A stretch of 64,000 nucleotides of DNA from Atopsyche davidsoni (Eukaryota > Arthropoda > Insecta > Trichoptera > Hydrobiosidae). Below are positions 1-10,028 of the stretch, piece after piece. The notes beneath the pieces were generated by a model, which was not told the origin of the DNA, did not search any database, and was given only the letters and a program-made list of their open reading frames with translations. The stretch lies in assembly GCA_022113835.1 (NCBI GenBank), contig JAILWY010000020.1, positions 5,208,001-5,272,000 of the forward strand. The letters run 5' to 3'. A program made the position numbers and the translations under genes. Positions within the stretch are counted from its first letter, which is position 1, and each line of letters starts with the position of its first letter.

Positions 1-401
1 CGTCACAGAATGACGTATTCGATAAACGATGTAATAATGTTACAGAAACATATGTTTGGCTGACAATTAGATGAATATTTGATTTCATTTTGTACACATA
101 TATTTTGAATAACCGGATATTAATTTCGAAAGCAAAGTCATTCTAGGAAATATCACATTTCGTGTCACAAACATCGAATCACTTTCACTGCACTGTTCTA
201 TATTAGATGCAGTCTTTATCACGTTCAATTGTGCTATTCTTTTTTAATTATGTTTGCTGTGCTTAGACGGTGTTATTTTTTAGGAGGCATTTTAAGTTTT
301 TAATGATGTAATTGATAATTTCTAACGCAACTAAAAAATAAAATTGGTACTTGTGCGCTGTTAGTTTAAATAAATTCTCACTCAATTTGATAATACCAAC
401 A
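1..401. other. Left edge, fragment of the cluster flank
   Basis: No gene is visible. Bases about 345-401 match the sequence found upstream of the zinc-finger genes elsewhere (for example near 26630 and 39885), ending at the TTAA where a piggyBac-like element has inserted. This suggests part of a further duplicated unit lies to the left of the window. Bases 1-340 are AT-rich with nothing recognised. Confidence 0.4.
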
Positions 402-1160
402 TTAACCCTTTGCACTGTTTGATTGTTTTTATTTTTTCTTTCACCAACTCCGAGGTAATTATCCATGTTATTGTTACACAAAAGCTTATAATCATAAAAC
501 AAATTAATAACATCTTTTAATGATATTGTTATGATTGTTTAGTTGTAAGGTAATAAAAATAAAAAAGAGTCTATCAATAATTTATTTTGCATACAATTTA
601 AAGTTTAAAATTTATTTTGGTGGTATATTTTAAAACATTCTCCTATATGGAGGCCCGGCTTCCTTTCACAGGTCTCGCAGTAGAATGTGGTTTCTCTTCT
701 TCCTCCAGGAACATTCCTATTGGAACACACCATGCAATCTTTGTGTTTTTTTCTGAGAATTAGAAAATATAAAATGACTTTTCCCATCTAAGTGCTGAAC
801 AGTGTCACCTGTGGATAATCGTCCTGATTTTGATATCGGAGCACGAAAGTCTCCTATGAGCTCCAGTAATAACTTTTCTCTAAATGGTTTATTGCTTATT
901 GGATTTGCATTATTATTGCATTCTTTATACAATATATATGCATTTACTATGGAGACTTCTAGACCCTAGAAAAACAGTTTTCTCCACCATTTTAATGTTT
1001 TTCGCATAAAACAATAGGATGTTGTGTATTGGTCTGCGACAACCACCTCGCCCATATTTAAATTATTTGATTAACTAACTGTTTATAGATAACAAACATA
1101 CTCTGTATCTGTTATTGTTTGAATGGTCTTGCTACCTGACTCTATACGGCGGCAACCGCC
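402..1160 (-). mobile_element. piggyBac-like transposon remnant
   Basis: The left end is TTAA (402-405) followed by CCCTTTGCACTG. TTAA plus a terminal CCYT is the piggyBac arrangement. Other copies of the flank (near 26650 and 39915) have the same TTAA without the element, so they are empty sites. The transposase remnant inside is on the minus strand. The right terminus was not found, and the right boundary is only the point where duplicated-unit sequence resumes (about 1160-1180). Confidence 0.6.
605..932 (-). pseudogene. piggyBac transposase C-terminal remnant
   Basis: Two overlapping minus-strand frames give the C-terminal end of a piggyBac-family (DDE_Tnp_1_7) transposase. The upstream frame (932 to 717) contains NKPFREKLLLELIGDFR. 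The second (787 to 605) contains a cysteine-rich zinc-binding domain with C-x2-C, then YxCxxC, PGLH, and CFKIYH just before the stop. A frameshift separates them, and the catalytic domain is absent. In this family the cysteine-rich domain binds the transposon ends. The copy is dead. Confidence 0.75.
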
Positions 1161-1179
1161 CGTCTCCGTCGAATGACAA

Positions 1180-2417
1180 ATCGTAAAAAGTGCTACTTTT
1201 CCGCTTCCCTTTTTGTCAATATATATTTAAATTGTGAAATATGAAAATATCATTTTGTTGACATTTTGATCTGCCAACATGTGACGATGATGTTCAGTAC
1301 GAATACAGTGCAGTACGAGTGCTATGTGTGAGTCTATCTTGCGACATCATGGATACAACACCGGTTTTTATTCTTCATTTCACAGGAAATGAAAGACCTT
1401 GAATATACCTTTTATATTATAACTTTTCGTAATTGATATTAATCAGAGGCTAACAAAGAATTAATGAGGAATAAGGTTTGCTTATAACTCTGGTCATGCT
1501 CTACTCATCCGAAATCAATTACGGAAGATGTGGCTTGTGGGTGTAGCGGTCGATGCACTTGCATCGTGCTACATTGCAACAGGCATCATCGCCACACGCA
1601 CCGAGCTGACTACTTGGCTTGTAACAATAACATGCATATGATAAGGGCTCCCGGCGTGTCAAGCGAGAGAGACTCACTTTGACGCACAAAAGTACCAGTG
1701 ACCCGTGTACTTGCTTATCATAATAATAATTAATAAAGTGAACATGTTAATAGTTTCATTGACCTTCTGATTTCGAACCACACCTGAATCCTGCATCCAA
1801 TATTCTACACCACGATTCACCAGGACACACCACATTAAATACTTCTGCGAAATGGGCACATATTTAAATTTATTTGCAGCACAATAATCTTTTCCTTCTA
1901 TAATAATGTTCAATGGTCTTACTATTCAATGATTATTTATATATATATATATATTTAAGGATTTTAATGGAAATCTTCCAGGGAGTTTTGGTTTCCTGAC
2001 TGTTCATGCCTTTAATGTGTTTTTGGAAAAGATTTTATAGAAAACAAATGCTTTTAAATTTGTGAAAACTGATTAATTAAAATGGTAGCTTGGGATGCAG
2101 CAGCAGTTCATTTAAATTGGGGTAATCCTAAAGCGTATTTATCTGTAAAAAGAGTTTATGCGCGTTGTTAGTTTAAATAAATTCTCACCAATCTATCAAT
2201 ACCAACGAGAATGGTTGGCGAAACCGATATTTGCATTTGGTTAGTGAAATTAAAAAAAAAATAAAAACACCGCTTTGTTTGTGCGTTATAAAGATCCAAT
2301 GTATATAAATCAATGTAACTTCAATGTAAGACGGAAAAAATTACAAAATGTTTGATAATATCACAAAATTATTTAAGTATTTTTTCACATTGCAATGATG
2401 TTATTTGAAGAGAGAGC
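1180..2417. repeat. Duplicated 5' flank of zinc-finger unit 1
   Basis: This block recurs nearly unchanged at about 15335-16560 and 51560-52760, and in a diverged form at about 12430-13100 and 21545-22200. It includes a conserved 37-codon ATG frame (1528-1641), a TA microsatellite near 1940-1955, and an A-rich stretch near 2250. No confident gene is seen. It links unit 1 to the other units of the cluster. Confidence 0.6.
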
Positions 2418-2496
2418 GTCTAGTCTATGGTCCTCGCCATTGCTCTGTCACCATCCGTAAAACCAAACATCGCGGCCGTCGGCTCTACTCAACAGA

Positions 2497-5241
2497 ATGT
2501 CGTGTGTGCCGTGCTACGTATTACTGCATGATATCTCTAAGAGTTATCTTAAAGCGGACGCTCATGTCAAGCAGGAAGTCGCTGATCCTGATGAAGGCGG
2601 CGAGTCTGCCATTAGTGAGATATTCTCCGGGAAGCGCGAGGAATCGCCAGCTGAGGCGTCGTTCCCCGGCGCCTCGCTGTATGACGAGGTCGAAGTGAAA
2701 GAAATCTACATTGGGAGAGCTTTGCTGGAACACAGCGGAAGAGCTGCCTATTCAGATCCTGGGCTGTTTGATATCAAAATTGAAGAATTCTGTGTCGAAA
2801 GAGCATTGCTTGAGCATGAAAGGGCGCTCTCTCGTGCAGCTGTCGAGCATGAGCAGGTAATATGCCGATCCCTGTACCTCACCTCCAACATGTAGTCGGG
2901 TTAGAATAATAGCTTAAGTAGTCAACTGCCACCTCCAAAGATTGAGTTTTGGCACGTCTACTCTGGTACTTTTGTTCCGTGGTATGTAAATGGTTTGTGG
3001 GTTTTTTGCTAGAGAATCTTGGGTGTTCTTCTCGTCTTATCATCTGAGAAATTCTAACATCTTCCATATTAAGTGCTGCCCTAACCTCTGCTTTGGTATG
3101 TGTCGTTCTTAATTTGATTAATATTTTATTCCCTTTCTTAACCTTCAGATGGGCTGGGCATATGAAATGCATTATTATACCCGAAATTACCATTTAAAAC
3201 ATTTCATAATTAATATTTCCAAAAAGATGACTCGGTTTGATAATTTCACCATGTTATCGATGTCAAAAATATTGATTACATTGATAGATAGTTATTAAAT
3301 AATCGAAGCAATTCGTAAATTTCGATGAATTACTAGTCATAGTTTTATATTAAGTTGGATTAATGTCAATCAGAATGCGTTTTTATTTACCCATGCAGGT
3401 ATTAGTATGTTTATGTGATTAAGCACATTTTTTCACACATTGAAAACGATTAAAGAAAACTCTCAGAAAATATCATCGTGACTTGTGTGGGATTCGAACC
3501 CACATCCCCAAGCTTTCATGGCCGGTGCATTTATCCAACTATGCTAACGAGCCACTGCAATTTAGTGAGAATTTTTAATAATCATATTCTACATATGAAC
3601 CAATATGCTCGGGCTAATCAATATTTAGTGACTTAACTAATAGTTAAGTAATATATTTGTTTTTTTCAGGAGCAACTACAATCACACAGTGCAGATTTGC
3701 AGAATAAAGATCTTCAAAATCAAACTGGCGATGCGCTCTTTACCTGTGGAAAATGTTCATACTTCTGTAGCCTCAAAAGTGTCTTGGCAAAGCACAATGT
3801 TATTCATACTGAAATGAAGCTATTTGCTTGCGATCAATGCTCATATTCATGTAATCTGAAGAGAAGTTTGAAACGACACAAACTGAGACATACCGGCGAG
3901 AAGCCATTTGCTTGTGATCAATGTTCGTATTCATGTAAATGTAGGAAAAGTTTAAAAGAACACAAACTCATTCACACCGGCGAGAAGCTATTTGCTTGTG
4001 ATCAGTGCTCATATTCATGTTATCGTAAGGTAAGTTTAAAACAACACGAACTCAAACATACAGGCGAGAAGCTATTTACTTGTGATCAATGCTCATATTC
4101 ATGTTATCTGAAGGGAATGTTAAAACAACACAAATTCATACATACCGGCGAGAAGCCATTTGCTTGTGATCAATGCTCATATTCATGTAATCTGAAGAAA
4201 AATTTAAGGCTCCACAAACTCATACATACCGGCGAGAAGCTATTTGCTTGTGATCAATGCTCATATTCATGTAATCAGAAGACATTTTTAAAACAACACA
4301 AATTCATACATACCGGCGAGAAGCCATTTGCTTGTGATCAATGTTCGTATTCATGTAGATCTAGGAAAAGTTTAAAACAACACAAACTCATTCATACCGG
4401 CGAGAAGCTATTTGCTTGTGATCAGTGCTCATATTCATGTAATCGGAAGGGAATGTTAAAACAACACAAACTCATACATACCGGCGAGAAGCCATTTGCT
4501 TGTGATCAATGCTCGTATTTATGTAATCGGAAGCAATATTTAAAACTACACAAACTCATACATACCGGCGAGAAGCCATTTGCTTGTGATCAATGTTCGT
4601 ATTCATGTAAATGTAGGAAAAGTTTAAAAGAACACAAACTCATTCACACCGGCGAGAAGCTATTTGCTTGTGATCAGTGCTCATATTCATGTTATCGTAA
4701 GATAAGTTTAAAACAACACGAACTCAAACATACAGGCGAGAAGCTATTTACTTGTGATCAATGCTCATATTCATGTTATCTGAAGGGAATGTTAAAACAA
4801 CACAAATTCATACATACCGGCGAGAAGCCATTTGCTTGTGATCAATGCTCATATTCATGTATTCTGAAAGGAAAGTTAAGACGACACAAACTCATACATA
4901 CCGGCGAGAAGCTATTTGCTTGTGATCAATGCTCATATTCATGTAATCAGAAGACATTTTTAAAACAACACAAATTCATACATACCGGCGAGAAGCCATT
5001 TGCTTGTGATCAATGTTCGTATTCATGTAGATGTAGGAAAAGTTTAAAACAACACAAACTCATTCATACCGGCGAAAAGCTATTTGCTTGTGATCAGTGC
5101 TCATATTCATGTAATCGGAAGGGAACGTTAAAACAACACAAACTCATACATACCGGTGAGAAGCCATTCGCATGTGATCAATGCTCATATTCATGTAAAC
5201 ACAAGCATTCTCTAATAAGACACATACATCAACATACTTAG
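2497..5241 (+). CDS. C2H2 zinc-finger protein, gene 1 (exons 2497..2856 and 3670..5241)
   Basis: Exon 1 codes 120 residues from an ATG with A at -3 and stops at CAG|GTAATA. Exon 2 starts after TTTTTTCAG at GAGCAA, in phase 0, giving about 643 residues. The N-terminal part is acidic and has two psi-K-x-E motifs (VKQE, IKIE) that fit the SUMO consensus, plus two related ERALLEH segments. Exon 2 holds 18 fingers of the form C-X2-C-X12-H-X3-H joined by TGEK linkers. Fingers of this spacing normally bind DNA in the nucleus, so a sequence-specific DNA-binding role is inferred; the target is unknown. Fingers 3-9 are repeated as 11-17 (672-bp offset). The exon 1 sequence is the most diverged of the six, and both hAT insertion sites seen in other copies are empty here, so this looks like the oldest lineage. 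It is a member of no named family I can identify. Upstream non-coding exons could exist. Confidence 0.8.
3353..3640 (-). repeat. tRNA-like repeat in the intron of gene 1
   Basis: This single copy of the repeat makes up the large array at 28.5-30.9 kb. Its tRNA-like core is 3479-3553 on the minus strand. It has a box A (TAGCATAGTTGG) and a box B (GGTTCGAATCC) matching the RNA polymerase III internal promoter, and a near-complete cloverleaf. The anticodon loop lacks the usual U33 and the stem has a bulge, so it is a tRNA-derived repeat, not a working tRNA gene. Repeat identity extends about 100 bp beyond the tRNA-like part on each side. Confidence 0.65.
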
Positions 5242-6069
5242 ATGTATTTTCAAATTAAATTGTTTTACTTTCTGATATTCTAACGGTATTTTTACAATAT
5301 TTTACACGGATTCTTACATTACAGGACTTAGGACTTTTATTACGTTTGCAATATGAGCGAGGTATCAAATATATAACATAGGCAATTGAGTGTTTAAAAT
5401 CGATAAACACGATTTCGCGGTGAAAGTAAAAAGTGAGAAGAGCAGTTGAGAAGGAAATGCATTCATAATGCTGGAAGTATCGTCAATCAAGTCTACGGAG
5501 TCTGTTATTATTTTATGTACAAATGTATGTACTTGTTATGTATGAATTTTTGATTTAAATGAAATAAAAAGATAAAATACATTTTGAATGATAAACCATG
5601 TTACATATTTAACAAATTTGGATCCAATCCCATTGAATTTGTATGAATAAAATTTACATAAACCAAAATATCGGAAAATAAATAAATTTAATTTGAAAAT
5701 ACATCTAAGTATGTTGATGTATGTGTCATATAAGGAATAAATTATCCTGTATGAATTATACGGCTTTTCGCTTAGCGGCCAAGTCTCGTGGAACGTATCT
5801 AGGCCGTAAAGCGAGGTATGGGTGTATGTATTTTCAATCTAAATTGTTTTATTTTCCGATATTTTGGTTTATGTAAATTTTATTTTACATTGATTCGCCC
5901 TAAAACTGTAATTTCTTATAATTGAATAAAACATTTAAAAATATAATGTCAATGGTTTATGTTATCTCTACATCCATTTACTGGGAAGTAAGCTGTTTTG
6001 GAGATCTCGGTAAGATTCATGGTTTGATGTCAAGAGTGGAGTGTATTCTGTCTCTTACTACCCTTACCT
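5242..6069. repeat. 3' flank of gene 1 with inverted gene-end copy and Tigger terminus
   Basis: After the stop comes 3'-UTR-like sequence. The segment 5645-5731 is a reverse-complement copy of a zinc-finger gene 3' end (last codons, stop and the start of its UTR). It is followed by about 65 bp ending in GCGAGGTATGGGTGTA, the terminal sequence of a pogo/Tigger-like element. A direct copy of the same UTR sequence follows from 5826. The same arrangement recurs near 13965, 23130 and 36383. Confidence 0.6.
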
Positions 6070-7555
6070 GATGATGGGTCTCAATATGCGCAAGAAGACC
6101 GGCATGGTCTTATTGGACATAGAGAAAGCCTTCGACACGGTCTGCTGCACAAGCTGTACGTGTCTGAAGTCCCCCTCCACATCATCGATGTAATAAAATC
6201 ATTCCTAAGCGACAGACAATTTGCCGTCTCGCTCCCGGGGGCCTCCTCCAGCCGGCGACCGGTCCCGGCCGGAGTCCCCCAAGGCTCAGTCCTAGCCCCA
6301 CAACTATTCTCTCACTTCATTAGCGACCTACGCGTACCGCCTAAATGCGATCTTGCCCTCCACGCTGACGACACAGCCTGCTACACCACCTCGCGCCACC
6401 CCGCTCAAATCACTAAGAACCTTAGAAGGGGTTCGACCTCATTAACTCCTTCTACAAGTCCTGGAGGATTAAAGTAAATCAGGGCAAGACAGAGGCAATC
6501 ATGTTTTCTCACAACCCACACCCACGCAGACTCGAACGCTCCGAACTCATAAAAGCCGACGGGGTCCCGATCCAGTGGCGCAAAAAGGTGAAATACCTCG
6601 GAGTACACCTGGATTGGAGCCTCAACTGGCTCCCTCACATAGCCGCCGCGCGGACAAAGGCTTACATTGGCAAGAACGGGCTTTACCCGCTCCTCTGCTC
6701 CAAGACTCCTTTCTCTCTCAACCAGAAATTGCGACTGTATACCTCAATCATCAGACCGTTCATGATGTACGCTGAGGCTGTATGGTCCACGCGAAACCCA
6801 GCCACCTCGTCACGGCAGGCAGCCCAAAATTCATGCCTCCGCCTCATACTAGGTGCCTTCTACACCACGTCCACCACCACCATCTGTGACCTTACCAAGA
6901 TTCCGACGACTGCCGAACACACGCTACACGCCACCGAGCGACTCATCAAGTAAGTCGGCATGTGCCGCAATCCCCTCCTCAAGGGGATCGGACTCGATAC
7001 CCCCGACCTCCTATCCACCCACTACTGGCACAAATTTCCCCACCACATCCTCCTCGGTGAGAATATAACGGTCTCCGAGGTGCTCTGTACAAGAAGGAGC
7101 GCCAAGTAGCCAAGACCAGAAGTGTTGGGATGATTATTGTACCCCATCCCTAGCCCTGAAATACTTAAATTCAAAATACAATATGTGTTGTTAGTCATAT
7201 AAGCCAGCTACTGTTCCTTTATAATAACTAGGATGCATTGATTTATATAAACTCAGTAAAATCACTAAGTTTACCCGCCCGCCCACCTCCACCATCCCCC
7301 CCATCACCCACTGTTACTCTGTTATTTTATTTTACTTATACTGTTATCTAATTTTAATATTTAATATTTATTTTAACTCATGCCACCAAAGGGTTTTTAA
7401 CGCATATTTTCCCTTCTCCTACTACAAACACAAACACGAGATCCACATGTACACTAAGACCACACTTTGTAAGCCCCAAAAACTGCGCGCAGTAAATACC
7501 AGTATTGTTAAACATAGCCCTAAGGACCAAATGTAATATACTAAATGATAAATAA
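6070..7555 (+). mobile_element. 5'-truncated Jockey-like LINE fragment, copy 1
   Basis: Translated pieces give reverse transcriptase motifs in order: LDIEKAFDTV (motif A), GVPQGSVL, LHADDTA (the catalytic ADD box), then IKVNQGKTEAIMFS and KVKYLGVHLD. This order is typical of the Jockey/CR1 side of the non-LTR elements. There is a small deletion after motif A and a frameshift near 6430-6500, so it is dead. The 3' end is ...AAATGATAAATAAA, after which the copies of this unit diverge; this fits a LINE 3' terminus. Near-identical copies are at 23562 and 36815. Confidence 0.75.
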
Positions 7556-8292
7556 ATGTCTATAAGGATTTGAGAGATAAGCAAGAGAGCATATAAACTT
7601 TTATGGGAATGCCTGACTGCAGGTTCCTCGGTGACTGTCAGGTATTTAACAATAGATCGATGCATCTGTCCGGCAACTAGTGCAAAATTTTAATTTCTTT
7701 CACTGTAACACTAAATAGTGTTTTAGGCAACAAATACAACAAAATAAAATTGTGCCATGAACAATTTTAAATTTTACATATATTTCAAAATAATATAACT
7801 AATTTTTTTTATTAAAATAGATGGATAGTTGTAAAAATTTTTGTCAATACACCCATACCTCGCTATACGACCTTTCGCTATAATAGCATAAAAATCTTTT
7901 TTTCGATGTCGATATATCTACACTTGAGCAAGCGCAATATCGATGCACACTCTTTTCTATTTCCTCTTGTTTACGAGCGGTATTCAGTGTGTGGTCGTAG
8001 AGATTATTACTGATATATTACTGATTGTTACACATTAACTGGAAAAATTAGAAATAATTAGGGATATTTTTGGTACAAGTACATATGTATGTATGTACAA
8101 ATAAAAAAATTTAATATGTATTTTTTTATTAATTTAATATGTATTGTCTGCAGGTTACTATTTCTTCATCGTCTTCAGATTAAAGCCATTGATGGGGTTG
8201 TTACCTAACAAGGACCTAGATCATTAAACTGTACACGGGTTAAGTAATGAAATCCACTGGATACACGGGTTGAGTAGTAAAATCCACTGGAA
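7556..8292. other. Intergenic, with one pogo/Tigger terminus
   Basis: From 7848 the sequence TACACCCATACCTCGC matches, in opposite orientation, the terminus at about 5808-5823. This marks the 5' end of a Tigger-like element running to roughly 8150. At 8222-8290 a phrase of about 29 bp containing ACACGGGTT and AAATCCACTGGA occurs twice in tandem. Nothing else is recognised. Confidence 0.45.
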
Positions 8293-8573
8293 TGTGCTAT
8301 ACATTCCATTGATCAGCGGTCAGTGACACCCGTTAATATTTTGTGTGGAATTTATCCCAGCGACGCCCTTTTGTTTATGTTATTTCAGAATAGCGTCGGG
8401 ACGCTATATAAAGAGCCTCACACGCTCCTCTGGTCTAGGTATCGAGACAGTAACCACGTATATTTATCCTTCCGTGTAGTTATTATAAATAAAGTCCTGA
8501 TTTCCAACCATATATCAATCCTGCAACCACAACATCACATCAACGACATTGAAGACAACAATACTTCGGCGAA
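8293..8573 (+). repeat. LTR-like block, copy 1
   Basis: The block resembles a solo long terminal repeat: TATATAAAG at about 8405, a transcription-start-like stretch, and AATAAA at 8488-8493. A diverged relative sits in opposite orientation at 9024-9445 and shares phrases such as CAGTAACCACGTA, TGATTTCCAACCATA and AATCCTGCAACCACA. Near-identical copies are at 25912 and 39166. No internal coding region accompanies it. The exact ends are uncertain. Confidence 0.45.
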
Positions 8574-9023
8574 ACCATTTAAAAAAAATTATGTATTTAT
8601 ACATACATTGTTTATGTAACATGAAGTTGCTTCATTTTTGTTTAAAAATTATTGTTGGTTTTTGGAGTCTGTTATTATTTTATGTACAAATGTATGTACT
8701 TGTTATGTATGAATTTTTGATTTAAATGAAATAAAAAGATAAAATACATTTTGAATGATAAACCATGCTACATTTTTAACAAATTCGGATCCAATCCCAT
8801 TGAATTTTTATGAATAAAATTAAAAAGATTGGAAAAAGAAAAGATTCTATAGACAACAAATGCTTTTAAATTTGTAAAAACTGATTTATTAAAGTGGTAG
8901 CTTAAGATGCAGCAGCAGTTCTTTTAAATTGGAGTAATCCTAAAGTGTATATATAAAGAGAGAAGAGAGAGATAAAAAGAGTTTATGCGCGCTGTTAGTT
9001 TAAATTAACGTTTAAATTAAAAT

Positions 9024-9445
9024 AGTTTCGCCGATGAATAAGATGTCACCAATTCGCCGCAGATTGAGTGTGTGTTGTTGAAGATGAAGATGATGTGGTT
9101 GCAGGATTGATGTATGGTTGGAAATCAGAAGGCTGGCGAAATATTTGCGTATTCGTAGTTTATTTAGTATAACTACACTGGTTAGAAATGTACGTGGTTA
9201 CTGGTTCGATGCCGCGAGGTCTCTCTGGAGAGGCGCGGGGAAGCCGCTTATATAGGGTCCCGCTGCCTTTGTGGCTGGCGTAAACAGGAAGATTCCCACG
9301 TATCGGGGGTGTCTCATTGCGAGGACATCTCGCCTGAATACGATCGCCTTTGACTGACCGCTAATTACTAAGGGATTATGTTCTACTTTAATGGCAGTCT
9401 AATAAAATATTTAATGGATTATGGGTCGAATGTCACATTCCAACA
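9024..9445 (-). repeat. LTR-like block, antisense diverged member
   Basis: On the minus strand it begins TGTTGGAATGTGACATTC, has CTATATAAGCGG as a TATA-like element, an AATAAA-type signal, and ends near CGGCGAA. It shares short identical phrases with the plus-strand LTR-like block at 8293. It is likely a solo LTR of a related retrotransposon inserted between units 1 and 2. Confidence 0.45.
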
Positions 9446-9712
9446 GGCCGTAAGACACGTGTTCCGATGTAGGTACTAACCCCTACAATAGCATAATCAA
9501 AACACCGCTTTTAAAACCGTGGAAATTGTCACTGTAGCCGCTCGCTGCGAGAATTATACAATACTTTGTGCGTTATAAATAACCAATGTATTTAAATCAA
9601 TGTAAATTCAATGAAAGACGGAAAAAATTACAAAATGATTGATAATATCACAAAAATATTTAAGTATTTTTTCACATTGCAATGATGATGTTTGAAGAGA
9701 GAGCGTCTAGTC

Positions 9713-9947
9713 CATGGGCTGCAAACCTTTTTCAGCTGCCGGGACAAATTAATGAAATGAGATTGACTATGAGATAGATTGAGATGAGACTGGGCTACTT
9801 CCATATGTATGATATGATACGAACTACGCTCAATGGAATATTCTATTGGTGGTTTTATATACAATAAAAAAAATGTTTGCATATGCTCCGCGGGCCAAAA
9901 AAAAAAATACATAATATGGCCCGCGAGCCATGGGTTGGCTATCTATG
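9713..9947. mobile_element. hAT-B MITE upstream of gene 2
   Basis: The 235-bp element is flanked by an 8-bp duplication, GTCTAGTC (705-712) and GTCCAGTC (948-955), as hAT elements make. The ends are imperfect inverted repeats, CATGGGCTGCAAACC against CATAGATAGCCAACC. It has no coding capacity. Units 1 and 3 show the empty site (2418-2425 and 16561-16568). Copies also precede genes 4, 5 and 6. It lies about 80 bp before the start codon, so it could affect the promoter or 5' UTR. Confidence 0.7.
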
Positions 9948-10028
9948 GTCCAGTCTATGGTCTCCGCGCCATTGCTCTGTCACCATCCGTAAAACCAAAC
10001 ATCGCGGCCGTCGGCTCTACTCAACAGA

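Noticed and set aside
3479..3553. Tempting to call a functional tRNA gene
   Set aside because: Box A, box B and the arms are good, but the anticodon loop lacks U33, the anticodon stem has a bulge and the acceptor a mismatch; identical cores occur in a dispersed repeat.
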